Shown: positions 1 to 9,900 of the stretch, one piece after another | Numbering within the stretch: position 1 is the stretch's first letter | Layout of the letters: each line of letters starts with the position of its first letter | NCBI GenBank assembly: GCA_023078555.1 | Contig: CM041201.1 | Location: forward strand, 5,711,172 to 5,775,171 | DNA length: 64,000 bases | Source of the DNA: Ulva prolifera | Taxonomy: Eukaryota > Chlorophyta > Ulvophyceae > Ulvales > Ulvaceae | Reading direction: 5' to 3' | Made by a program: the position numbers and the translations under genes | The notes under the pieces: model-generated | Told to the model about the DNA's origin: nothing | Databases searched by the model: none | What the model saw: only the letters and a program-made list of their open reading frames with translations

Positions 1-2095
1 GGCTGAGGCTGGATGACCGGGCCGTGGAACCCAAGCCAGCTGCACGGCGGATGATTGATAAGGACAGTAGTGAGCCCCACAGCCATGTCGGAGGGGGTGG
101 CGGAGGCGGGCTTGGCAGGGATGCCAGGGGTAAGCAGGGGTGGTCAGAGGCAGCATGGCGACGGCACGGCAACTGGAGCCATCATACCGAACTGTGTTGG
201 CTGCGAACACCCAGACGCCGTTCTGGGCGCAACGGAAGCACGCCCTCTTGCCGCCGTGCCCGATGCTGTTGGTCAACTTCTGCATCCACGGAATGTCGCC
301 CTCCACACAGCAGAGCACAGGCCAGATGCGCAGAACTGTTCCGTCAGGCATCTCGACTTTGAGAGCCTCGACCCCGTCCTCGCCCTTCCTGGCTGCATTG
401 TAGGGGGCTTATAGTGAACACAGCGCACATTAAGCACTGGCCGGACATGAGTGTGCGGTGGGTACACACTCGCCAGACTGACACGTACCTGGGTCATGCT
501 TCTTGAAGAACTCGAGGACCTGTGCAAGGATGCTGTCCATGTTCGTGGGTTCAGTTGGGCCCTCGACTACCCCCAGGGGGATCCAGGCCTCATTGCAATG
601 AGACAGATGAGGGGGGAGGTCCAGCAGGCGGATGCCCCAGATTGTGGTCCCGTGTTGCTTGTTCACGTACAGTTGGGCGCCGTCACCCCCTGCAAGCGGA
701 CTTAGTGTCGGGGAGAGGCTGCTGCAGGCCCCACTGGACCCAGACGATATTGTGGGCCTGGCAACTGAGTGACGGGGACCCAGGATACGCCGAACTCAAG
801 CCGAGCGCACCCAAGCTGAAAAGCAGTGCAATTTCGTCCGGGTCAGCCTTGGCGAAAATCCCGCCGCATGCGGCGTTCAGGGCACGTCCGGCAGGGGACT
901 GCCAGAAACCGGCGGGATCCATTAGCGCGTGCACTCGATGAGCACGAACCGCGGCCAGGACGCCAGGTTGCAGAATCAGGTCTTTCAGCGATGCGGCCTC
1001 CCCAAAGTAGAAGACACTCCGGCAAGGTGCACCCTTGCCTGCCAGGTCCACCTCGAAACGCTTCTGGGTGCACCCTGGGGTGTTGCAGACATCGTCCAAG
1101 TGGTGGGTATGATCACACGGCTTTATACCTGGGAAGAGAGTCCAGCACTGTGGGCACACGTGCCGGGTCACTGAAGAGACATCTGGTACAGCCAGGACAG
1201 CCTTGACCAGGTGGAAGGATGGGGGGAACATATTCCCATCTGGTAAGAGTAGGTAATGCACAAAACGACACCACATGTCCACCACAACATCACTCATCCG
1301 GAACATGCTCTTCAGGCTGGCGATCCACATTGATACAGTCAACACTGTGAGACGGCAGGTGTCGGAGACCGGATCCATCCGTCTCTGACGCCACCATGCG
1401 GCAGTCCCCTTCACGGCTGCAGCCTCAGCTGCGACCTGTGGACCCTCGCGGCCATCGAGGGAGTCGCTCTGCACATATTCACCAGCCATTTACACCGACA
1501 GGGAGCAGGGGGTGGGTGCCCAGCACAAGAGCAAATCGGATAATCAGGCTGCGTCGGGAGACACCGAAAGGACAAACCTCAGTAGAGGCTGTGTCCCAGT
1601 CATCTCCTGACAGGCTGGAGAAGACACTGCTGGCGTCGTCGTATAGGCTGTCCACATCGTCGTCTCCGTAGTCTTCTTCGGATACGTCGGAGCCCTCAGG
1701 GACCTGGCCACATGACACCAATCACGATCACCAGGTAGTCAGCACTCGAGAGCAGACGAGGTGATCAGGGACAGGCGCACCTCGAAGAGGACCTCGTCGA
1801 CTCGACCGAGGTCGACAACGCCGGGAGGCTGGTTGCCCGCCACTGGCTGGTTGCCTGTGTCATCTCCCGTGCCCTCGCCCCGAGTCTGAGCGCGCCCCAC
1901 GGCTTGTCCCCCGGGGCAGTCGCGGGGGTGATTCTGGGCAGTCAGAAGCCTGTCAAACGGTTTACTACATTTAGTGCACTTGTATAGCAGCTTTTTGTCC
2001 CCATCATGAAGTGGAGGATCAAGGCGCAGCACGCCAACGAGTGCAAGGTCGTCGTCGACAGCACGCTTGGCGGTGCGAGGCCTACGCGGAGCCAT
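1..2095 (-). CDS. TNP2-like (CACTA/Plavaka-type) transposase, partial at window edge
   Basis: Start ATG at 2095; the 3' end lies beyond position 1. The N-terminal exon (about 2095-1785) has a CxxC...H zinc-finger-like motif (CTKCSKPF, then NHPRDC). An acidic exon follows at about 1703-1580. The main exon (about 1469-811) carries HVCPQCWTLFP, a CNTPGC motif and FWQSPAGRALN. Two introns fit frame exactly: 810-690 (joining SLG to GDGAQLYVNKQ) and 488-393 (joining HDP to ARKGEDG). Downstream come the motifs GVVEGPTEPTN, GDIPWMQKL and IGHGGKRACFRC, which match the conserved core of TNP2-family DNA transposases (known family pattern). Such enzymes cut and paste elements with terminal inverted repeats. 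The catalytic C-terminus is outside the window, so activity cannot be judged. It is divergent to the gene at 2568. Confidence 0.75.
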
Positions 2096-2567
2096 TATCT
2101 ACACATTAAAGGTCGATGAACTCTGCCTGGATGAATGGAAAGACGTCGCCGTAAGCGAGCGGCGTGGTACGAACGAGGCTCAGGCGTAGTGAAAGCGTCC
2201 TCGGGGACGAGTGGAGTGGCGGGACGCTTACAAAAGAGTGAACAAGAGATATCAAACACTGAAACCGAATCTCATCCGAATCAATTGCAACATAAACTCA
2301 CACACACACGAACACGACAACCGCACTCACCACTCAGTCAGGCAGGATCGCGTGGAGTGGCGGGGGATCCTCGTGCGGTGGGGATGTAACGAGGGAGTGT
2401 CCCTGTGGCCAATGGCCGGGCACCAACACGGGCCTGTGTTTTCAAAATCTTGGATACCAGCATTGACGGATAGGCCTTCCCAAGTACCAAAGACGTTGGA
2501 GTTTCTGTAAACGCATCGGCTGCGGAGTGTCTGTCGAGTTCCGGTCCTCTCTAGTGTGTACGTCGCG
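2096..2567. other. Divergent intergenic region between transposase and partner gene
   Basis: These 472 bases separate two divergently oriented start codons and probably hold both promoters. I see no clear TATA box. The stretch contains one copy of the dispersed 57-bp repeat (2229-2284). Confidence 0.5.
2229..2284 (+). repeat. Dispersed 57-bp repeat, copy 1
   Basis: The sequence runs from TTACAAAAGAGTGAAC to CTCATCCGAATCAA. Recognisable copies occur at 5701-5757 (+), 36528-36577 (-), 36635-36690 (+), 39156-39207 (-), 53672-53720 (-) and 53783-53838 (+). It is non-coding in all places. It could be a transposon end or a short interspersed repeat. Confidence 0.7.
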
Positions 2568-5279
2568 ATGCCGGACAACCTTGAGTTTCAGTTCAAGCGA
2601 GCAGCCGCGATCTTGATAGACAAAGACACTGCGGACGACGATTCGGATAATGGGATGCTGGATGTGCTAGCGAGGAGTGTCTGGCGAAGGGGAGGGGGGT
2701 CGGACGGCATGACACTGGCGTCGGCCAACGACGAGGAGGCCACCTTGGACGTCGACAACGTGGAGTCCCTCAAGAGATGTATAACTTTCTACTTCAAGAA
2801 GGGGAGGATCGCCGGCGGCATCGAGCCCCCGGTGCTGGTGCTGCCCATCAATCCACGGAAGAATCGAGGCTCCGCTCCAGGTGCGTCGGCACACACAGCG
2901 GCCTCCACTGCTACCGCTGCGACGGGCGACAGCGATCAAGTGTGGGAGGTACTACAGTCGGGAGTGCTGCTGTGGACTGACAAGTTGTCGGCGATCCTGG
3001 GCCAGATGAGGGACGAGGACAAGGCGTCCCCGCTCATGAAGGCGCTGCTGAAGGACGACGGCGACCCAAAGCTGCGAATGTACGAAGGTTGTATGCTGAT
3101 GCATCAGCACGTTGGCGCGATCACTGCGGCAGCAGCTGGGGTACGCTTTTGCAAGCCTGCTAACAAAATGAACCTGTTTCGCCGGGCTGAGTTGCTGGGG
3201 CGGTTGCCATACGGTAATGTGAAGATTACGGTAGATTGCGATGAACTCGTGTTGTCATGTATGGCTGAGCATGTAGAGTGATTGACCCAGTTGTTGTTTT
3301 CGTGCTGGAAGTGGTCGCCGCGGACCGTGCGCCACGGGAGGCAATGTCCACCGCAGTACATCGATGATGACCAGAATTGATTGACTTGTGCAGCCGGGCA
3401 AAGAGGGGACGGCGTACACGGCTGCGAGGAACATAGCAAAAGCGTTTCGGGGCCAGACAAGCATGATGAGGGAACTGAAGTACAAGTGCGTTCCCTCTTG
3501 AGCATGCGACATCACGATCTTGACAGGATGCTCACGTTCGGCCATAATCAGCGGCCCTCCTGTGTTCGTGTAAGCACACACGCCAGTCCTGACCAAGCCG
3601 ACTCCTGCAGCGGTTTCGCTAAACGAGCATTTGATCACAACAAAAAGATGCGGCAGAGCGAGCGAGCCCGCGAGGACCCGAAAGTGACCTCGGCAGTGAC
3701 GGGCGTAGAAGAGGAACAGGCGCGTGCTCCCTTCTCCCGGATCATGACATGCATGACTTGCCCGAATGGTCGGTGGCCCACCAACCATTCGGGGCGCGTG
3801 GATAGTGACATGACATGCATGACTTGCCCGAATGGTCGGTGGCCCACCAACCATTCGGGGCGCCTGGATCGTGACATGACATGCATGACTTGCCCGAATG
3901 GTCGGTGGCCCACCAACCATTCGGGGCGCGTTGATAGTGACACGACATGCATGACTTGCCCGAATGGTCGGTGGGCCACCAACCATTCGGGGCGCGTTGA
4001 TAGTGACATGACATGCATGCCTGCCCGAATGGTTGGTGGCCCGCCGACCATTCGGGCTGACATGCATGTCACTCGTGCGCTCGTGCGCCGCGCCTAACTT
4101 ACCGTTGCAGACCCATCTGATGTGGACGGTGTGCTACTGCGAACACATTAAGCAACCGCATACTAGTGCGCGTGACAAGCGCAAGCCACTGACACATCAC
4201 CTATCCATGCAGCTGTCCAGAATCGGAACCAGGCTTGCTTACGGCGATGGCACGATGAAGTCAGCCGCGCAGTGGGCACGAGAAGAAGGAGTGTACGTGG
4301 CTGACAACCACTACTTCAGGGATTTCATACAGGGCAATCTAAAAAGGGAACAGACAGCGGAATCTCCGTTGCGTCCCACCCACCGGAAGAGCCAGAAGGG
4401 TGGCCGGGTACGTGTTCGCGGCCATGCTGTACATGAGGCAGGGACATGAATGCGATGCCAGTCGTAGAAGTCGCGCCGACACAGAATCGCGACGTGCCTT
4501 GCTACGCAGGCCGAGACCAGCAACGGCGGGAGACGCGCCCGCAAGAGAGGCAGCGACAGGTCAATCGCCGATCTCCCTCCTTCACCTCCGATCCTTACCC
4601 GAACACGGAAGGATTCGACTCCCACTGACAGTGACGACCAAGCATTTGAGGAGTTACCCCACACAATGGAAGTTGCGGACGACGAGATGCCCCAGGCCAA
4701 GGCTCGGAGAAGCGACGCAGCAGAAATGGACATACAGGAGGATGAACCGGTGCGCCTCTATTTGTACATATCTCCATATGGTTGACATAAACTGTGCTTG
4801 CATAAGTCCAAGCTCGTGTACGCGCGTTCGTGATGATGTAGTGAGCTTGATGAGGCGCATCAATGGTATGTATCGTATACATGCTGGTCATGTTTCAGTA
4901 GGTGCGAGAGATCTTGTGACAGCAACGTTGTTCTGCAGAAGGCCAAGAAGAAGGACACGCATCCGGCTCTGGAGAAACGACAGGCAGACGCCGACCTCGA
5001 GTCTCTCCGGAATGCATGCAAGGTTCTCAATCAGAGAATAGCCGAGTCTCAGGATGAATTAGCGAAGCTGGCATCCGGCCCCGCCCGCACCCGGAAGGGT
5101 CCGCAGACAAAGAAGCTCGATGATTCCATTAAACAGGACCAGGTGTGCCACAGCGAATCTCAACGAGTTGGACCGACGACCTATGCATGCAATATGTGTG
5201 TACTGGTTTGATACAGCGGCGGGGCGTGCAGGAGGAGGTCCGGGCCCTTCAGCAGACCTTGATTGAGATGCTGTCGTGA
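2568..5279 (+). CDS. Unrecognised multi-exon protein with C-terminal coiled coil, partner of the transposase
   Basis: I do not recognise the family. ATG at 2568. Exon 1 (2568-3139) ends at a phase-0 GTACGC donor. Exon 2 (3393 to about 3490) reads PGKEGTAYTAARNIAKAF. Exon 3 (about 4110-4406) holds TMKSAAQWAREEGVYVAD and ends at a GTACGT donor. Exon 4 starts after the TAG acceptor at about 4470 and is basic, then acidic, ending near 4752. Exon 5 (about 4939-5142) is Lys/Glu-rich with a heptad-like pattern (LESLRNACKVLNQRIAE). Exon 6 ends in RALQQTLIEML at 5279. The product is about 500 residues and probably oligomerises through the C-terminal coil. Intron 2 contains the palindromic 66-bp array. 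Divergent placement next to a TNP2-like transposase resembles the two-gene layout of CACTA elements, so it may be an accessory DNA-binding protein (inference). The donor of exon 2 is unresolved. Confidence 0.6.
3744..4073 (+). repeat. Palindromic minisatellite P1, five 66-bp units
   Basis: Units start at 3744, 3810, 3876, 3942 and 4008, exactly 66 bp apart. Each carries a hairpin with arms CCGAATGGTCGGTGG and CCACCAACCATTCGG around one base, with a single C/A mismatch. Each unit also has the palindrome TGCATG. In unit 5 the hairpin core is reverse-complemented relative to units 1-4: the mismatch sits on the other arm, reading GGTTGGTGG...CCGCCGACC. The array lies inside an intron of the gene at 2568-5279. 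The same core forms arrays P2 (37068) and P3 (54215). Confidence 0.9.
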
Positions 5280-5700
5280 GTGAGGTGAAGACTGAGGTTA
5301 AAGATGACCCCGAAGATGTCTGTCGATTAGTTGTACACCAACGAGGGCTCAGAAGAAACTGTCGCTGAGCACGGGCGGGCGTGACTGAGTGTATGAGTGG
5401 GGTATATGACATGTTAGAGGTGGCATTATCTGGTTTAGTAGTAATGTCGGTCCGTATGGACAGGCAGAGGTCACAAGGTGACGATATCTCAATGTAAGCG
5501 ATGTCTCTGATAGTCTATGATTGCCTATGCAAGCCAGGACCGCCTGCCTATAAATTCGTATGAACCCATCAACAAAGCTGTCTTGTTTCGGAACCACGGT
5601 GTACATGCTGCTTGGATATGCACGCAAAACTGCCTTTCTCGCCGGACCGTATGTCATGTGTGCACCAATCGCGATTCTCGTCGAAAGCGTGGTACACCTG

Positions 5701-5757
5701 TTACAATAGAGTGTAGGGAGAGAACAAACACCGATACCGAGTCTCAGCCGAATCAAC
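5701..5757 (+). repeat. Dispersed 57-bp repeat, copy 2 (diverged)
   Basis: It begins TTACAATAGAGTG and ends CTCAGCCGAATCAA. It is aligned over its full length and in the same orientation as copy 1, so the two copies bracket the 2568-5279 gene as direct repeats. Confidence 0.6.
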
Positions 5758-5879
5758 GTACACGTGGCACACATGTAAAGGAGGCCTCGCTAACCTCACC
5801 ACGTACGTAATCTGCCTCCGGCACGATCGGTCACAGAGTAACCATGTAATAACCCCTCATGAACCAGCATGTTCGTCCA

Positions 5880-6170
5880 GGCTTCCGTACGGCTTCCGCA
5901 AGGCTGCCGGAACGTTCCCAGATCCGTCATCGTTCCGAAATTTTAAGCATTCTTCCTCAAACAGTCCTCTGGATGCATTGCGGATCCTTCGCGCGTTCCG
6001 GCACCACTCCGAAAACGTTCCGGCGGTACACCCACGTGGAGTGCACTTGCAAACCACCCGGTCGGAACGCTCGCGGAACTTCCTCCCACACTCCGGGCTG
6101 CCTTCCGGACGCTCCGCCAACAGTCCTTTCGCCGTTCCGGGGGGCTCCGCCACGCCTCCGCCCCTCTTCC
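5880..6170. repeat. TTCCG/CGGAA-rich irregular repeat tract
   Basis: The pentamer TTCCG or its complement recurs at short, irregular spacing (for example GGCTTCCG, CGTTCCGAAA, GCGTTCCGG, CGGAACGC, CTTCCGG, CGTTCCGG, CTCTTCCGCG). Overlapping open frames exist on both strands but look like a consequence of composition. Confidence 0.55.
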
Positions 6171-6232
6171 GCGAGCCGTCCTCGCACCTTCCTCACCACC
6201 ACGTCACCATTCTCCTAGTGGTATGTGCTGGG

Positions 6233-6730
6233 CAACCAAAGACAATCCCTGGCTGCACATGTCTGGGGGCTTCAGCAAAGTATCGTACAGCATGCATTGG
6301 CCACCGTGCCTCTCGTTGGACCTGGCGTGCCAAAACAAACGATGTGTGCTGACTAAGGCAACATGATGCAGCACAACTTTCTGCATGTTCGGCAGTGGTC
6401 ATCTGCCTATGAGGGGCGAGGCATGCATAGCACGAGGTCATGCACATACAAAGTGGGCTGCTCGGCAGCAGGAGGACATGCTGCGACTTTGGTTGCACAG
6501 GAGAATCGCACACACTTATTACAAAATAATACACTATCCCATCACACATTCGCTGCCAATGCATAGCTATAGGCGTGGCGCCCGGCAAGATAGAACGGAA
6601 ACGCCTCGATAGGATATACGCAGGCACAAAACAACACAGACCTCCGGCAGCGCTACACAACAGGCACAAGAATGCAAGACAGAAGCCTCCTCCCTGCACT
6701 TGAGCGAATGTGCTTATGTGTGATTGACAC
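6233..6730 (-). repeat. 500-bp dispersed repeat, independent copy
   Basis: The reverse complement of this stretch matches, almost throughout, the insert in recombinase intron 2 of element A (15622-16119) and element C (60805-61302). It lies just downstream of the broken protease gene. No long open frame is conserved between copies, and terminal inverted repeats are not evident. Confidence 0.85.
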
Positions 6731-6930
6731 GTCTCACCGACGTTTGTTGCAGAGACTGGGGGGGGTGGAGGCTCCAGCAGCGTAGGGCAGCTGCCAGCCT
6801 CGGCCAAGGATGAGGACATGCTGAAAAGGGAAAAGGGGGTCACCGGCAGGCAGTATCACCCACATAGAGACAGCATCACCAGTGTAGCTACATGAACATC
6901 AAAGCGATGGAAATCACTCGCGCAATCCCA

Positions 6931-9900
6931 CTAGAAGAAGGATGTGCACGTGGCGCCCACACCGGTTCCAAGGACATTGAACCCACCGAACGGGGTGACG
7001 GACCCCTCACATGCGGGCGTGTCGAGGCACGCAGGAAAGAACGACTCGACGTCACAGGTGCTGCTGCCAAAGCAGACACCGATGGATATGAAGCGGAATA
7101 CGGCAACACAGCAAGGCTGCCCCGGCCCGCCACAATCACCAAAGGTGAAGCGATCTGGCCGTGGTCGTTCCCGGGTGGTAAGGATAACCAGAACAAGGGG
7201 GGGCGCTTGGCCAGGGGGTGTGTTGGTGTCTCGAGGTGGCAGGGTGGGCCCACCCGGTGGCGGTGGTGGAGGTGGTGGTGAGGGAGTCGGTGGCGGTGGC
7301 GTCACTGGTGGGGATGGGGGCGGAGGCGGCGGTGATGATGATGGCAATGGTGGTGGCGGTGAAGAAGGTGGGGGGCGGTGGTGGTGGTGGTGGTGATGTA
7401 GGCGGTGGCGGCGGCGGGGGGGACGGAGGTGGTGGGGGTGAGGGTGTTGGAGGAGGTGGTGGTGGCGGTGGGGGCGGAGGTGTTGGAGGTGGTGGTGGCG
7501 GCGGCGGTGATGAAGGTGAGGGCGGCGGCGGTGATGGAGGTGGTGGTGGTGGTGGGGGTGTTGGAGGTGGAGGTGTTGGAGGTGGAGGTGTTGGAGGTGG
7601 TGGTGGGGGCGGTGGTGGTGGTGGTGGTGATGAAGGTGAGGGCTGTGGTGGCGGGGGCGGTGGTGGTGGCGGCGGCGGTGAAGGCGGTGGCGGTGACAGA
7701 GGTTGTGGTGGCGGTGGGGGTGACACAGGTGGTGGCGGTGGGGAAGACACAGGTGGTGGCGGTGGGGAAGACACAGGTGGTGGCGGTGGGGGTGTTGGAG
7801 GCGGAGGTGTTGGAGGTGGTGGGGGGGGTGGTGGTGGAGGCGGGGTGGAAGGCTCCGGCTGTACGACAGCTTGGTTGCAGGGGGTGCCACGGTCTGTGTC
7901 GCCTGTTGTGAAGGCCCCACACTCTGGCACCCGGCAGAAGCCAGAGTCGGGGCAGGGGGAAACCTGCATACACGCGGATCGATTCCGTCCTCCAGCTGCA
8001 GTATCTCTTGCAAGGTCTGGATGCGGAACTGCCGCCGACCGCAGGGGGGCAAGCTGTCGATGCTGTGATGCGCTGACGGCCGGCATGCATTGACCCTGGC
8101 ACACACACCACAACAGATCTGTATACGGCAAGCTGCGGACAATAGCCGCAGCTTGTCACACCCACCCACAAGCCTGGCATGAGCATCAAGGCGTTCAACA
8201 TTTGCGGCATGTTCATCTGCGGGATCCCCAGACCTTGTGATGCATATACAACTGACACGGGCCTTGTCTCCCTGCTGGGTGGAGACACAGCTTGTTGGGT
8301 TGACGCGGCGGGCGTAGAGCAGGCTGGGCGCACGTCTGGGCATTGGTCACGGCAAAGGGGCACCGAGCAGTCGTCGCCGCCCCAGCCGCCGTGGCAGAAG
8401 CAGGCGCCCTGCAGGCAGTCCCCCTTGCCACTGCAGTCGTTGAGGGTGTCCCGGCACGTCAGGTACCCCGGGTTGACGCACATCTCGTAGTCATCAGGGC
8501 ATTTGGCTGTGCCTTGGCTTGCGCCGAACACATCTGCAGGCAATCATTGGACCGACTGTCGTGCATGGTGCAGGCGTGGTCTCAAAGTCAACATTACCTG
8601 TCAGACAAAGTTTCAGTCCCCAGCTGGGCACTGCCTTATGAATCAATCGTCCCGATGTGCACCCATGCGCGTGCTGTAGAGCTGTGCCAGGTATACTACA
8701 TAGTGTGCTGCAGCCGGTGCCAACGCGAAGAGCTGCTCACAGCCGAGTCCAACCGCTGCCGGACCAGGGCAGCGTCATGTGGCATCGATTTTCCAGGCCA
8801 CACGCACATGCGGCGGCGGCGGTGGTCACTTTCGGAGACTGAGTCCATTGCGGCATGGCTGCAAGCGGCGGCCAAGTGTGCATACGCCCGGCAAGCACGT
8901 TGCACAGGGCACCTAGTCGGCATGTACAGCCAGGCATTGCCCTTGTTTGAAACATGAATATGAATTTGCAGGTTGCATCTGCGGCGGGGCTGATGCCGGA
9001 AGCACACCAGGGGTACAGGGGTCGCCGGCGACGAGGACCGTGTTGGCCGGGGAGCACGACATCTGCGCGCACAGCGTTCTGAAACCGACCTCTATGCAGC
9101 GTGATCCTGGTGTTGCTTGGCAGTTTACTTCTATGGGGGCGTTGGCCACCTGCACTCCAGTAAGCTTGCGGAGATCATATGATATGATATGCATGATGCA
9201 CTGGTTGGGCTGCCCCGGGCCCAGGCTGTTTCTGCACAGGAGCATGTGGCATACCCACGATAGGTGTAGTGTATACATGTATGTGGCATGTATGTGGCAT
9301 ATAGGAATATAGGCATACATGGTGGTTACCGGCAGGGCAGTGGTATGCGCTCGTGCCCAGGCTAATGCCATGAATGAATGAGTGGGCATGCGAATGGATT
9401 CCGAAATCCGGTAGCGTGCCCGGCCTCTGTCCTTTGTAATTACATGCATGGTGTATGTGTATGTATACACCTCCACTGCCGCAGAAATAGCCAGGCATGC
9501 AAAGGATATGCCACCGTGCATGCATGGCAAGGCTGCGCCCAGTGGCACCCAGCCCTGGGCTCCCAGGCCTGGGCTCCCAGGCCCGGGCAATCTGTGCTCA
9601 TACGACAAACACACAGTCTGCCAGTAGGTGTCTTGACTGGCGACATTCAGGTTGAGCTGTCCCCAACCACACTTGGAGTCGTTCACACAATTGCCTCAAG
9701 GTTTGTGATGCGGCAGGGGACACACCGATTGCACCCGCGAGAACTCGCCGAGCCCTTGGCTGAAACAAAAGCCAGCCGCGCTGTGATCATGTTGGCAAAG
9801 CAGCCTGCCCTGATCTTCATTCGAGCAGAGGTATCTGGCGCTGTCTCGATCCTCCGAAACGAACCGGCCGTCCACAAAATTGCAGCCAGCCTGGTATCCG

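Larger units (their letters stand above)
5280..6232. other. Non-coding region after the partner gene
   Basis: No gene is supported here. The stretch holds a copy of the dispersed 57-bp repeat at 5701-5757, a TGTAA at about 5844 and a TTCCG-rich tract at 5880-6170. Confidence 0.5.

Noticed and set aside
7218-8093. Long Gly-rich and Val-rich plus-strand open frames
   Set aside because: They are the antisense of the Pro-rich stalk of the minus-strand protease. Proline codons read backwards give Gly.
9696-9698. Selenocysteine reading of the TGA in the protease gene
   Set aside because: The M8 family has no selenocysteine at this place, no SECIS element was recognised, and the gene has other defects.
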